Shown in pieces: positions 8,999 to 17,625 of a DNA stretch of 64,000 bases. This DNA comes from Acidobacteriota bacterium (GTDB lineage: Bacteria > Acidobacteriota > Blastocatellia > Pyrinomonadales > Pyrinomonadaceae), in the NCBI GenBank assembly GCA_019639135.1, contig JAHBSL010000021.1:1-64000 (forward strand), given 5' to 3'. Both the position numbers and the translations under genes were made by a program. Within the stretch, counting starts at the first letter, position 1. Every line of letters starts with the position of its first letter. The notes under the pieces are model-generated. The model saw only the letters and a list, made by a program, of their open reading frames with translations. It did no database searches and was not told the DNA's origin.

Positions 8999-9874
8999 CT
9001 ATTTTCCGACGAGGAACCGGATAGGGACATCGGCTCGTTTTCGCCACGAGCGCTCCGAGTGCTCCTCGCCTTCGAACTTTCGGGTGACCCAGTTCCGCGG
9101 GCCGTAGCCCTTCTCCCGCATCACCGCGTCTGCCTTCACCTGAAACGGCTCATAGGTCGAATCGAGCGTCTCGGTGCCGTAGTCAAAGTATATCTTACGG
9201 CCATCCGGCCTCGGCATCGCCTGCCTGATGTAGTCCACCACGATGCCATCCGCCGCCGGGAAATGCGTCGAGACGCAGGCGGCCCCGCCAAATACCGCCG
9301 GATATTTTATATAAGCATAAAGCGAGATCAATCCGCCCATGCTCGATCCCATGATGAAGGTCCCGTTGCGGCCCGCGACCGTCCGATACTGCCGATCGAT
9401 AAAGGGCTTTAGCTCTTCTACGATGAATCGCAAATAGCTGTCCGAGATGACCTCGCCGGCGTTCATCGCCGCGGCCCGCTCCGCCGGGAGCAGCTTCATC
9501 GCATCTTGCGGCATATATTCCTGAAACCGTTTCTGTGAGTTCCAGATGCCGACGACGATCATATCGCGGACCGCCCTCTCGGCATGAAGCCGGGTCATCG
9601 TCTCGTCAATTCCCCATTCCATCCCGCCGTAGCCTTCTTTCGGGTTGAAAAGATTCTGCCCGTCGTGCATATAGATCACACGATACCGCCTTGACCGCGA
9701 ATAATCGGCCGGGACCCAAACATCAACATTCCGCGCCGCAACGTGCTTAGACGTAAACGCCGCATACCGCGTAACGCTCCCGACAACCCCATCGCCCGTA
9801 ACCGCCGAACCCTGCTGCCCGAATACGGCAGATGCAAGAAAAAACCCCACGAGTATTGTCCCAAAGAACCTCAT
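8999..9874 (-). CDS. Secreted esterase, putative esterase D/Fes-like alpha/beta hydrolase
   Basis: The start is placed at [12 protein letters not shown] (9874), which gives a signal peptide (cut near FGQQ, about residue 20) and 291 residues; upstream in-frame codons would bury it. Features of the PF00756-type esterase family are visible: YMHDGQNLF (about 68-76), the nucleophile elbow G176-S-S178-M-G180, an acidic DYGTETLDS block and the late His in GEEHSERSW. It is the first gene of the minus-strand run and faces hutU across 58 bp. The substrate is unknown; homologues act on ferric siderophores, S-formylglutathione or acyl esters. Confidence 0.85.
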   Translation of the reverse strand: MRFFGTILVGFFLASAVFGQQGSAVTGDGVVGSVTRYAAFTSKHVAARNVDVWVPADYSRSRRYRVIYMHDGQNLFNPKEGYGGMEWGIDETMTRLHAERAVRDMIVVGIWNSQKRFQEYMPQDAMKLLPAERAAAMNAGEVISDSYLRFIVEELKPFIDRQYRTVAGRNGTFIMGSSMGGLISLYAYIKYPAVFGGAACVSTHFPAADGIVVDYIRQAMPRPDGRKIYFDYGTETLDSTYEPFQVKADAVMREKGYGPRNWVTRKFEGEEHSERSWRKRADVPIRFLVGK

Positions 9875-9878
9875 ACTT

Positions 9879-9906
9879 TTGTTAAAAACTGATGGAAGGA
9901 TAATAT
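9879..9906 (+). promoter_or_regulatory. Probable sigma-70 promoter of hutU
   Basis: TTGTTA (9879-9884) and TAATAT (9901-9906) are separated by 16 bp and lie 26 bp before the hutU start, inside the 58-bp divergent gap. The match to -35/-10 consensus is good but only inferred from sequence. No clear HutC-type operator dyad was found. Confidence 0.5.
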
Positions 9907-9932
9907 ATTGCCCTATCACCGAAGACAATTCT

Positions 9933-11585
9933 ATGACACGAACCATCCATGCACCGACCGGAACTGAGCTTACCTGCAAGAATTGGCTGATCGAGGCCGC
10001 TTATCGGATGATCCAGAACAACCTGGATCCGGACGTCGCCTTTGACCCTGATAACCTTATCGTTTACGGTGGCCGCGGCAAGGCGGCGAGGAACTGGGAC
10101 AGCTACGACGCCATTCTGGAGAGCCTCCGCAACCTGAACGAAGACGAGACCTTACTCGTCCAATCCGGAAAACCCGTCGGCGTTTTCCGAAGCCATACAG
10201 ATGCTCCGCGTGTCCTCATCGCTAATTCAAACATCGTTCCGCATTGGGCAACGCAGGAGCAGTTCGATCAATACGAACGCGACGGCCTGATGATGTACGG
10301 CCAGATGACAGCCGGTTCGTGGATCTACATCGGCACGCAGGGCATCCTTCAGGGCACCTACGAAACCTTCGGCTCGCTCGCCCGCCAGCACGGTTGGGGC
10401 GACCTAAGCGGCAAACTCGTCCTGACCGCCGGACTCGGCGAAATGGGCGGTGCACAGGCACAGGCGATCACGTTCAACGGCGGCGTTGGGCTTCTTGTCG
10501 AGGTCGATCCGTGGAGGATAGAACGCCGTCTGCAGCTCAAGCAAGTCGACGTCGCGGCAAAGAATCTTGACAATGCGATTGCCATCGCAAACGAAGCCGT
10601 TGCAACGAAAGAAGCGAAGTCCATCGCACTTCTCGGCAATGCCGCCGAGGTGCACTGGGAACTGCTCGAACGCGGCATCATTCCTGATGTTGTTACCGAT
10701 CAGACCTCGGCCCATGACGTGCTTTTCGGCTATATCCCTGTCGGCTACTCGGTCGAAGAAGCAGCGGAATTCCGAAAGCGAGATCAGAAGGCTTACGAAC
10801 AGGCCGCGATGGACAGCATGGCACGCCACGTCGAGGCAATGCTCGAATTTCAAAAACGCGGCAGCATCGTTTTCGATTACGGCAACAACCTCCGCCAACG
10901 TGCAAAAGACAACGGCGTCCCGAATGCCTTCGATTATCCCGGCTTCGTCCCGGCCTACATTCGCCCGCTGTTTTGCGAGGGCAAGGGCCCGTTCCGCTGG
11001 GTGGCTCTTTCCGGCGACCGCGAAGACATTTACCGCACCGACGAGGCGATAATGAACCTCTTCCCCGAGGACGATCATCTCGCCCGCTGGCTGACGATGG
11101 CACAAGAGCAGGTCGAGTTTCAGGGCCTGCCCGCACGAATCTGCTGGCTCGGCTACGGAGCGCGTGCCAAGGCCGGGCTGAAGCTCAATGAAATGGTCGC
11201 GAGCGGCGAGCTGAAAGCCCCGATCGTCATCGGCCGCGACCACCTTGACTGCGGCAGCGTCGCCTCACCCAACCGCGAGACCGAGGCGATGCGAGACGGC
11301 AGCGACGCCATCGCCGACTGGGTCTATCTCAACGCCATGATCAACGTCGCGGGCGGTGCCACTTGGGTCTCGCTCCATCACGGCGGCGGAGTCGGCATCG
11401 GCTACAGCCTCCACGCCGGCCAGGTCATCGTCGCCGACGGCACCACCGAAGCCGCCCGCCGCATCGAACGCGTCCTAACCACCGACCCCGGCATGGGCGT
11501 CATCCGCCACGCCGACGCCGGCTACGAAGAAGCGATTGAGTTTGCCAAAAAGAACGACATTATCTTGCCGATGCAGGCAAAGTAA
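9933..11585 (+). CDS. hutU: Urocanate hydratase
   Basis: Converts urocanate to 4-imidazolone-5-propionate using a tightly bound NAD+ as electrophile, the second step of histidine degradation. The protein has 550 residues from the ATG at 9933, normal for the family; an upstream TTG frame extension lacks similarity. Typical blocks are [26 protein letters not shown] (NAD-binding), DQTSAHD and the signature [14 protein letters not shown] with the conserved cysteine. It is transcribed away from hutI/hutH, so both arms probably share control from the 9875-9932 gap. Confidence 0.97.
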   Translation: MTRTIHAPTGTELTCKNWLIEAAYRMIQNNLDPDVAFDPDNLIVYGGRGKAARNWDSYDAILESLRNLNEDETLLVQSGKPVGVFRSHTDAPRVLIANSNIVPHWATQEQFDQYERDGLMMYGQMTAGSWIYIGTQGILQGTYETFGSLARQHGWGDLSGKLVLTAGLGEMGGAQAQAITFNGGVGLLVEVDPWRIERRLQLKQVDVAAKNLDNAIAIANEAVATKEAKSIALLGNAAEVHWELLERGIIPDVVTDQTSAHDVLFGYIPVGYSVEEAAEFRKRDQKAYEQAAMDSMARHVEAMLEFQKRGSIVFDYGNNLRQRAKDNGVPNAFDYPGFVPAYIRPLFCEGKGPFRWVALSGDREDIYRTDEAIMNLFPEDDHLARWLTMAQEQVEFQGLPARICWLGYGARAKAGLKLNEMVASGELKAPIVIGRDHLDCGSVASPNRETEAMRDGSDAIADWVYLNAMINVAGGATWVSLHHGGGVGIGYSLHAGQVIVADGTTEAARRIERVLTTDPGMGVIRHADAGYEEAIEFAKKNDIILPMQAK

Positions 11586-11643
11586 ACCACGTTACCCGCA
11601 TCTCTACCCTTTCAAGATCAAACAAGGAGTCAGGTCCCTTTTA

Positions 11644-12210
11644 ATGAAAAACTTTGCAGTCTTAACCCTCACGATCTTATTTACTTTGGCCTTTGCGGCT
11701 GCGGCATCGGCCCAAGGCCCGGCCGGCGGACGTATCGCCGTTATTGACACGCTCGTCTTCCGCGATGAAAAGGCCGGCATCACGAAATATGTCAACGCGC
11801 TCAAGGCCGTAAACGCTGAGTTCGCCCCGGTGCAGACAGAACTCCAAACACTCGGTACCCGAATCCAAACGCTTGACAAAGAAATGACGGCCATGAGAGA
11901 CGCCCAACAAAAAGGCACACCGGTCGATGCACGAGCCTTCGAAGCCAAACGCGATGAATATGATCGGCTGCTTCGCGATTACAAATTCAAAGAAGAGGAT
12001 GCAAAGGTCCGTTATGAACGTCGCTTTTCCGCCGTCACAACACCTTTGAATCAGGCGATCGGGAACGCCCTCAATGAATACGGAAAGCAGAAGGGCTACT
12101 CGATCATCTTCGACATTTCCCGCGACACCGCCGGTCTCATCGTCTCAATACCGGACGAAAAGATCGACATCACAAAAGACTTCATCGCCTTCTTCAACGC
12201 CAAACCGTAA
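11644..12210 (+). CDS. Periplasmic Skp/OmpH-like chaperone
   Basis: A 188-residue protein with a signal peptide (cut near ASAQ, about residue 22). The mature part begins GGRIAVIDTLVF, the usual OmpH beta strand, followed by a long charged helical arm (about 55-130) and a C-terminal strand with YSIIFDISRD. This fits the trimeric Skp chaperone that escorts outer-membrane proteins. The AAGGAG at 11623-11628, 15 bases before ATG 11644, and the signal peptide decide the start. It follows hutU by 58 bp but has no functional link to it. Confidence 0.82.
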   Translation: MKNFAVLTLTILFTLAFAAAASAQGPAGGRIAVIDTLVFRDEKAGITKYVNALKAVNAEFAPVQTELQTLGTRIQTLDKEMTAMRDAQQKGTPVDARAFEAKRDEYDRLLRDYKFKEEDAKVRYERRFSAVTTPLNQAIGNALNEYGKQKGYSIIFDISRDTAGLIVSIPDEKIDITKDFIAFFNAKP

Positions 12211-12216
12211 ACCTCC

Positions 12217-12552
12217 GCCCGCGCGTAAGCAAGGGCTCCAATGCGCAAGCCCGCACGTAAGTAAGGGCGGTTCATCCGACTTAGATCTAATCTGTCCCAT
12301 AACCACACATGCAGAAACCCGACCGTCAGCAAGGGCTCATCTAAATGCGGAATTCGGAATGCAGTAGCCCGCGCGTCAGCAAGGGCGCATCTTTGAATGA
12401 TGAATGATGAATGGTGAGTGATGAATGCCCGTGTCAGAGGCCCGCGCGTCAGCAAGGGCGCACCCTGCGCAAGCCCGCACGTAAGTAAGGGCGGTTCATC
12501 CGACTTAATTCTCATAGCCGTCCCTTAACCGCACAGGCGGAAACCCGACCGG
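12217..12552. repeat. Cluster of 20-bp dyad repeats before the IS110 element
   Basis: This gene-free stretch holds six copies of a 20-bp element, GCCCGCGCGTNAGCAAGGGC or close variants, at 12217-12236, 12249-12268, 12317-12336, 12367-12386, 12440-12459 and 12473-12492. Its ends GCCC/GGGC form a short dyad. About 42 bases around the second copy recur around the sixth (12242-12282 and 12466-12506), so larger units have also been duplicated. Heptamer GAATGAT repeats lie at about 12394-12427. Further copies of the dyad occur at 13834-13853 and, inverted, at 14055-14074. Confidence 0.85.
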
Positions 12553-12579
12553 TAGATACTGTCTTGAAAATCAAATGGA

Positions 12580-13539
12580 TCAAGCCAGGTTTGGGTCGAA
12601 GGGGCGGTTATTTTTTATGACACCGAACGCGATGTGAAGCAGTTTTCTCATTGCTGCACAGACGATCTGCATGGGTGTCTTGCCTCTTTGGCTCAAACGG
12701 TTGGCGAAACGGATTATGGCTGCATTGTGACGGACAGCGACGATGGCCGGGAAGTACATTGCTTTTCTTATTCGGCCGTTGCCGATCTTTGACAATCTGG
12801 TCCGGTCGATGGTCGACCCTGACTGGCGCTTCCCGGGGGTAACTCCGGCCTGTGCGGCCACACTGCGTGCCGACCGGTAGGCAGAGAACTCCATCTCACT
12901 AAGCAGCAGCGAGGCAGTTTTCTCGCCTATTCCGGGAATGCTTTGGAGGAGTTCTCTTTGCTGTTTCAAACCGGGATGATCGTCAAAGTGTTCTTTGATG
13001 AGCTGCTCGACACTTCCGATCTCCTTTTCCAGAGCTCGGATCATCCGCTTGAGGCTCGGGCGGATCTCTCGCGGAGCCTGCTCCAATCGGTTACGTTCGG
13101 CGGCAAGTATCTCTTCAAGAGCCTCTATGCGACGTGTCAACGCCTGAAGATGCTTTATCTCTTGGGGCAGCGGGTGATACTCGTCAGGGTCTTTCTCCAA
13201 ACAGAAATTGGCTATTGTCCGGGCGTCGGCCGTATCGGTCTTGTTGCGCTTTAGGTCCGATTCGGCGTATTTCCTGATCCTGAGCGGGTTCACAACCGAT
13301 ACTTTGCAGTTCTTTTCATATAGGAACTCCGCGATCGCCTCCGAATACGCTCCGGTCGCTTCCAGGCAGGCGTGGCAGGCTCGCAGGTCACCGAAATGCA
13401 GTGAACGAAGCCAGCCTTCGAGAAGTCGGAAACCCTTTGGTCCATTCTCAAACGTTCGAACCAACGTCCTGCCGTCGAACATCAGGGCAACGTCCAACTT
13501 CTTCTTAGATACATCGATCCCAAGAATTGCTTTTGACAC
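12580..13539 (-). CDS. IS110-family DEDD transposase
   Basis: A 319-residue recombinase with both IS110 domains intact. The N-terminal RuvC-like DEDD part shows D9 in LGIDVSKKKLDVAL, the Glu in CLEATGAYSE and the KTDTADARTIANF block. A coiled linker follows, then the C-terminal transposase domain with IPGIGEKTASLLL and SGSTIDRTRLSKIGNGRIRKAMY, which holds the conserved serine. The GTG start at 13539 is set by a GGAGGA eight bases upstream. No frameshift is present, so the element may be active. IS110 enzymes use a bridge RNA to choose target and donor. Confidence 0.95.
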   Translation of the reverse strand: MSKAILGIDVSKKKLDVALMFDGRTLVRTFENGPKGFRLLEGWLRSLHFGDLRACHACLEATGAYSEAIAEFLYEKNCKVSVVNPLRIRKYAESDLKRNKTDTADARTIANFCLEKDPDEYHPLPQEIKHLQALTRRIEALEEILAAERNRLEQAPREIRPSLKRMIRALEKEIGSVEQLIKEHFDDHPGLKQQRELLQSIPGIGEKTASLLLSEMEFSAYRSARSVAAQAGVTPGKRQSGSTIDRTRLSKIGNGRIRKAMYFPAIVAVRHNAAIIRFANRLSQRGKTPMQIVCAAMRKLLHIAFGVIKNNRPFDPNLA

Positions 13540-13760
13540 AAGTGTTATCCTCCTTCGTGAAAAAATATGTCCCTTCGGCCAACCTTGTTCTCATTCGGAC
13601 TCACTATGGTCACACGATACTGTCCGGCCTTTACGGAACATTTCAAAAACGGAAAAGAGGTCTTATCTACCGGCCGGACTCGTTCGTCCCGGGAGGGTCC
13701 CAGACTCATCTTTTCCAACACAATCAATAAGCGTCCCCATCGATTGCACAACATCTGACT
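13540..13760 (-). ncRNA. Candidate IS110 bridge-RNA leader
   Basis: The roughly 220 bases before the transposase start contain no reading frame of note but have dyads. 13622-13629 (GTCCGGCC) and 13672-13679 (GGCCGGAC) form a perfect 8-bp stem around a 42-base internal segment. A second palindrome, TCCCGGGA, lies close to 13687-13694. In the IS621/IS110 group the bridge RNA comes from just such a 5' non-coding end. The transcript's ends and its target- and donor-binding loops cannot be fixed without the exact element ends. Confidence 0.45.
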
Positions 13761-13785
13761 TTCAAGATACAAGGGAGGGTGTCTC

Positions 13786-15074
13786 TTGGAATGATGAATG
13801 CGGAATGATGAACGATGAATGCCCGTGTCAGAGGCCCGCGCGTAAGCAAGGGCGTATCTTCGAATGATGACCGATGCACAATGAATGCAGTGTCCCCGTT
13901 CTGAGTTTCCTCTTCAGCCCAGATTTCGCATTTCGGTTGTCCCGGCTTCAGCCGGCCCGAGACTCCGCCGCCCCAGTCGTCGAAGACGACGGCATTCTCG
14001 CGATAACAATGGCGTCGTCTTCAGCAACTCTCGCATTCCGCATTTGGTCGAATCGCCCTTGCTTACGCACGGGCCTCGGACACGGTGGCCTCACACAGGC
14101 GGAAACCCGACCGGCGTGCGAAAGGAGAAAGAAGAAAGAAGAAAGGAGAAAGTGGGACCTTTTGTTTCGTATTTTCTTTGTTCGTGGTTAAAAATTCTTC
14201 AATTGGCCGGATGCCGATGCCGCCGTCTTCGACGGTTCGGGTTCAGATCGGGACGCGACCCACATCTCGCGATGTGGGCTACATCAATGGCGTCGTCTCC
14301 GACTACTCAAGCAGGCCGGCTAAAGCCGGAATCAGATAAATGCGGAACTCGGAATGATGAATGCGGAGTCTGGACCTCACCCCTCCGCAACTTTGAAACT
14401 TTGAAACTTTGAAACTCTGTAACTTCGCAACTCTCGCAACTTCGCAACTATCCAGAACTTCCATATCATCCATATCTTTCATATCTCACGGATCGCCGTT
14501 CACTTTCGATAAACGGTTAAAGAAAATGGACAGCGGAGGTTAGTGAATCATGAATCGTCAATAGTGGATCAAGTCAAACGACCTTTGCGGTGCCTTAGCC
14601 GGCTTTTCTCCTTTGCGGGAAAGTGGTCATTAAACGCGGAGCCCGCAAAGATCGCAGAGGCAAGTTAGCATTGAGAACCGGATCGAGGTTACTTCACTTT
14701 GGTCGGTTGATCATTAGGGTTTGGGAATCAGCCATTAGCTCTTAGCCATAAGCCGTTAGCCGGGATTCAAATAACAATGACCCAGCGAAAGAAGTCAGAA
14801 GTCAGAAGTCAGATGTCAGATGTCAGATTCCAGAAACCAGAGTGCGAACATGCAAAGACCAAAGACCAAAGACCAAAGACCCAAGACCAAAGACCCAAGA
14901 CCTAAGCCCAAAGATCAAAGCCCAAAGCCCAAAGCCCAATGTCCTCTCTTAACCAATTTACGATGGTCCAATTAACAATTGACAATGCGAAAGAATGCCA
15001 AATCCCAAATCCCCAATCCCACATCACAAATCGCCAGACCCGGCCGCGTGTCCCAGTTGTCCCATCTGTTGTCT
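13786..15074. repeat. Gene-free stretch of degenerate short tandem repeats
   Basis: No gene is supported here. Repeat families seen in order: GAATGAT-type heptamers (13791-13820); a 20-bp dyad copy (13834-13853); palindromes built on CCGGCTTCAGCCGG (13942-13955) and GGCCGGCTAAAGCCGG (14314-14329); an inverted dyad copy (14055-14074) next to a GGCGGAAACCCGACCGG unit; an 8-bp AACTTTGA array changing to AACTTCGC (about 14391-14450); CATATC-type 9-mers (about 14464-14490); AAGTCAGA (about 14790-14830); AAAGACC and AAAGCCC heptamers (about 14856-14940); and AAATCCC-like units (about 14998-15035). Confidence 0.85.
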
Positions 15075-15109
15075 TGTCCTGAAATAGGTTTACAGGTAAA
15101 AGGGAACAG

Positions 15110-15451
15110 ATGAAACAAGAAGAAGAGATGATAAGAGAGGCAGTTGAGAGGTACGGGAGAGGGGGTGTGTCGATGCGGGAGTTGGGGAGGATATACCGGG
15201 TTTCGGCATCGACGGTACACAGGTGGATAAGGGGCCGGGAGCCGAGTAAGGAAGGAGGTGATGGGGGAGAGAGGGTCCGAGGATCAGGCGGCGGGTCGTC
15301 TGCCGGGTCTTCTGGGTCGGCTGAGGTGAGGCGATTGCGGAAGGAGCTGGAGGAGGCCCGGCTATACAACGAGTTGCTGAATGCGATGATCGATATCGCG
15401 GAAGAGCGATTTGAGGTACCGATCAGAAAAAAACCTGGGGCCAAGCGGTAA
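15110..15451 (+). CDS. IS3-type transposase OrfA (HTH)
   Basis: A 113-residue DNA-binding subunit. An N-terminal helix-turn-helix reads MRELGRIYRVSASTVHRWIRG (about 22-42); a Gly/Ser-rich linker (about 55-68) follows, then a leucine-rich helix RRLRKELEEARLYNELLNAMIDIAEE used in IS3 for OrfA/OrfAB multimerisation. It normally joins OrfB by -1 frameshifting at the A7 tract near its end; on its own it acts as a regulator of transposition in related elements. Confidence 0.88.
   Translation: MKQEEEMIREAVERYGRGGVSMRELGRIYRVSASTVHRWIRGREPSKEGGDGGERVRGSGGGSSAGSSGSAEVRRLRKELEEARLYNELLNAMIDIAEERFEVPIRKKPGAKR
15427..15433 (+). promoter_or_regulatory. Programmed -1 frameshift site A AAA AAA
   Basis: Seven adenines lie in phase as A AAA AAA relative to the orfA frame, eight codons before the orfA stop. 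A -1 slip enters the frame that reads TWGQAVRKVVESG... and the typical OrfB start RLLGYTRQAYYK. This is the classic slippery heptamer of IS3 elements that yields the OrfAB transposase. Confidence 0.8.
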
Positions 15452-15886
15452 GGAAAGTAGTAGAGAGCGGCAGGGGGAGAAGCCTGGGAGAGGCCTGCCG
15501 GCTGCTTGGCTATACGAGACAGGCATATTACAAGGGGAAGCGGCGAGTGGAGAAGAGGGCGTTCGAGGCCGAGATGGTGCTGCAGGAGGTAGGAAGATTG
15601 AGAAAGGAGCAAAAGCGGATCGGGGTAAGAAAGCTGCATCACATGATGAGCGGGTTTGCCCGCGAGCACTCGGTCGAGATCGGCCGCGACGCTTTGTACG
15701 ACCTCTTGCGGGAGCATTCGCTGCTGGTCCGCAAGAGACGGAGGCGAAGCCCGAGGACAACGTTCTCGGGGCTCTGGATGAAGAGCTTCCCGAACCTTGC
15801 AAAGGGCTTCGAGCCGACCCGCGGCAATCAATTGTGGGTCAGCGATATCACCTACATAAGGGTCCGGGAAGGGTTCGCTTATCTGT
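15434..15886 (+). pseudogene. IS3-type transposase OrfB, 5' part (interrupted)
   Basis: The frame entered by the -1 slip runs through EACRLLGYTRQAYYKGKRR, the HTH_21-like region KRIGVRKLHHMM, and QLWVSDITYIRVREGFAYL, where the first catalytic Asp of the DDE triad lies. The next bases belong to the inserted IS481-type element and a stop follows soon. The remaining half continues at 17015. The intact parent protein would be a normal OrfB. Confidence 0.88.
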
Positions 15887-17014
15887 ATAGTTAACTTTCA
15901 TTCCTTACGCTACACTTAGGAGGAGGGAATATGAAAGCAGAGGAAAAAGTCATAAAGCAGAAGGCGTCGGTTTTGGAGTTAGCGGCCGTTTTGGGGAACG
16001 TGGCTGAGGCGTGCCGGCGTAGGGGAGTTTCGCGGACACAGTTTTACGAATGGAAGCGGCGGTTTCAGACACACGGGCTTGAAGGGCTGCGGGATTCGCC
16101 GCCGATCAAAGAATCATCCGTTCACAACGCCGCCCGAGGTGGTGGAACGGATCAAGGAGTTGGCACTTACATACCCGTCGCGGGGTTGTCGCTATATCGA
16201 ATCATTAATGCAGGCGGAGGGCAGATACGTTTCGGGGTGACGATACAGAATGATCCTGGATGAGAACGGGGCTTGGAAAGCGGTATGGACCGGTGGCTTG
16301 CCCCTGAGAGCCGGAGAGCAACTGGCACAATCCACGGCCTGAACAGATCGCCTCTTTATCGAAAAAGAATCCGCAGTTTCGTGAACGTAAGGTGGAGCTC
16401 AAAGCCTGAGAATTGCTTAATCAGGACACGTTCTACGTAGGCCGTCTGAAAGGCATCGGAAAGGTCTATCTTCACGCTGTTGTGGATACTTTCCGAGCAT
16501 TGCCGGATTCGACGAGCAAAAACCCGAATGCTGCCGTGCTTCATAACGAGGTCCTGCCCTTCTACGAGAAAGAAACTAAAGGTGGAAAATGTCCTGACCG
16601 ATAACGGCACTGAGTTCAAAGGCACCGATCTTCACCCGTATGAGGTTTATCTTGAGCTGAACGATATTGCACATCGCACCAGTCGTATCCGGCGGCCTCA
16701 GACCACGTGGTGGCTTTATCGAACGCTTCAATCGTACCGTCCTCATTGTTCTTTCGGGTCGCCTTTCGTCAAAAAGCCTTTGCCTCCGTCGAAGACCTCC
16801 AAAAGGACCTCGATGCCTGGCTCCGCTTTTACAACTTCGAACGGCCCCACCAGGGCTACCGAAACATGGGTCGTAAACCCATCGAGACTATTGACAACTA
16901 CTTGCAGAACAAGAAAGGCGTCGCGAGCGGAGCGGCCCACAGCCGCGCCGACGTAGCGAGCGACGCCGCCGTTGGGTCAAACCAAACCTGTTAGGAATGA
17001 ACCTTGATTATACA
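15884..17014 (+). mobile_element. Decayed IS481-type element inserted in IS3 orfB
   Basis: An element of 1131 bp with imperfect 25-bp terminal inverted repeats, both starting TGTATA and sharing TTCATTCCT (left end 15884-15908, right end 16990-17014; 20 of 25 match). It is flanked by the 7-bp direct repeat GCTTATC at 15877-15883 and 17015-17021, a target duplication. TGT termini and the transposase remains fit IS481-type elements. Confidence 0.85.
15931..16994 (+). pseudogene. IS481-type transposase, multiple frameshifts
   Basis: Fragments in different frames add up to one IS481-like integrase. The N-terminal HTH is ELAAVLGNVAEACRRRGVSR with QFYEWKRRFQTHGLEGL (15931 onward). Then come LNQDTFYVGRLKGIGKVYLHAVVDTF (about 16420-16500), VENVLTDNGTEFKG (about 16580-16620), and finally DLDAWLRFYNFERPHQGYRNMGRKPIET (about 16808-16893). 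At least three frame changes and a loss in the central region make it non-functional. A start near an AGGAGG (15918-15923) is preserved. Confidence 0.88.
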
Positions 17015-17497
17015 GCTTATCTGAGCTTGATCACGGACGCCTATTCGCGAAAGATAGTCGGCTACTGCCTCAGCGAGGACCTGACGGCCAGAGGGCCGGC
17101 GGCGGCACTGCGGATGGCACTCAGGGACAATCCGGAACGCGACGGGCTGATCCACCACTCGGACCGTGGGCTCCAATACTACAGCTCGCGGTATATGAAG
17201 CTGATCGGGAAACGGATCCGGGTCTCGATGAGCGAAAAGAGCGACCCGCTGGAGAACGCCATCGCCGAACGCGTCAACGGCATTCTCAAACAGGAACTGC
17301 TGCGGACAAGCTTCAAAAGCTTCTCCGATGCGGCCCGGCAGGTCGGCCAGGCGGTCAATACCTACAACCACCTGAGGCCGCATCTGTCGATCGATATGCT
17401 CACCCCGGCCGAGGCCCACGCCAGGACCGGCGAGCTCAAGAAGCGCTGGAAGAAATACTATCCGGCCAAAACTTTTCACTCTCAGGCCGCGGCCTGA
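17015..17497 (+). pseudogene. IS3-type transposase OrfB, 3' part
   Basis: Continuation of the interrupted OrfB after the target duplication: AYLSLITDAYSRKIVGYCLSEDL, then IHHSDRGLQYYS with the second catalytic Asp, DPLENAIAERVNGILKQELL with the catalytic Glu, and the C-terminal YNHLRPHLSIDMLTPAEAH. The sequence is well preserved, so the inner insertion, not point decay, disabled the IS3 element. It could be translated only from an internal start, which would lack the first Asp. Confidence 0.88.
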
Positions 17498-17625
17498 GAG
17501 TGAAACTCAAAACCAATAAAAGGAGATGCCCGTAAACCTTATCCAGGACCAACACAAAACAGGAAACCTATACCAGGTTTACCTCCAAATTGTGTCAACT
17601 TTTTTCAGGACGACACAGCCGTTTC

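Larger units (their letters stand above)
12553..13790 (-). mobile_element. IS110-family insertion sequence (approximate bounds)
   Basis: The element consists of a single transposase gene with a roughly 220-base non-coding leader. Bounds are inferred from where the flanking repeat units stop: the left flank follows a repeat ending in GAAACCCGACCGG, and the right flank resumes with GAATGATGAATG. IS110 elements lack terminal inverted repeats and target duplications, and none are seen. The block ATGAATGCCCGTGTCAGAGG plus a 20-bp dyad occurs on both sides (about 12422-12459 and 13816-13853). Confidence 0.75.
15075..17551 (+). mobile_element. IS3-type insertion sequence, split by a second element
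   Basis: The terminal inverted repeats lie at about 15076-15096 and 17529-17549; 17 of 21 positions match, both starting GTCCTG and sharing GGTTTAC. Inside are orfA, an A7 slippery site and orfB with DDE residues, the usual IS3 plan. orfB is broken by an IS481-type element at 15884-17014; removing it and one target copy restores the frame exactly. The outermost bases may be one or two off, and no clear target duplication of the IS3 element was found. Confidence 0.85.

Noticed and set aside
11621..11643. Sequence AAGGAGTCAGGTCCCTTTTA resembling REP-type ends
   Set aside because: It also serves as the ribosome-binding region of the Skp-like gene, and only one copy is seen, so a mobile-repeat claim is not supported.
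12217..12492. Regularly placed 20-bp repeats that might be a CRISPR array
   Set aside because: Spacing is irregular (12 to 53 bp between copies), copies vary, spacers are themselves repeats, and no cas genes are present.
14902..15831. A 309-codon minus-strand frame
   Set aside because: It lies antisense to IS3 orfA/orfB and the heptamer arrays, and the translation shows no domain.
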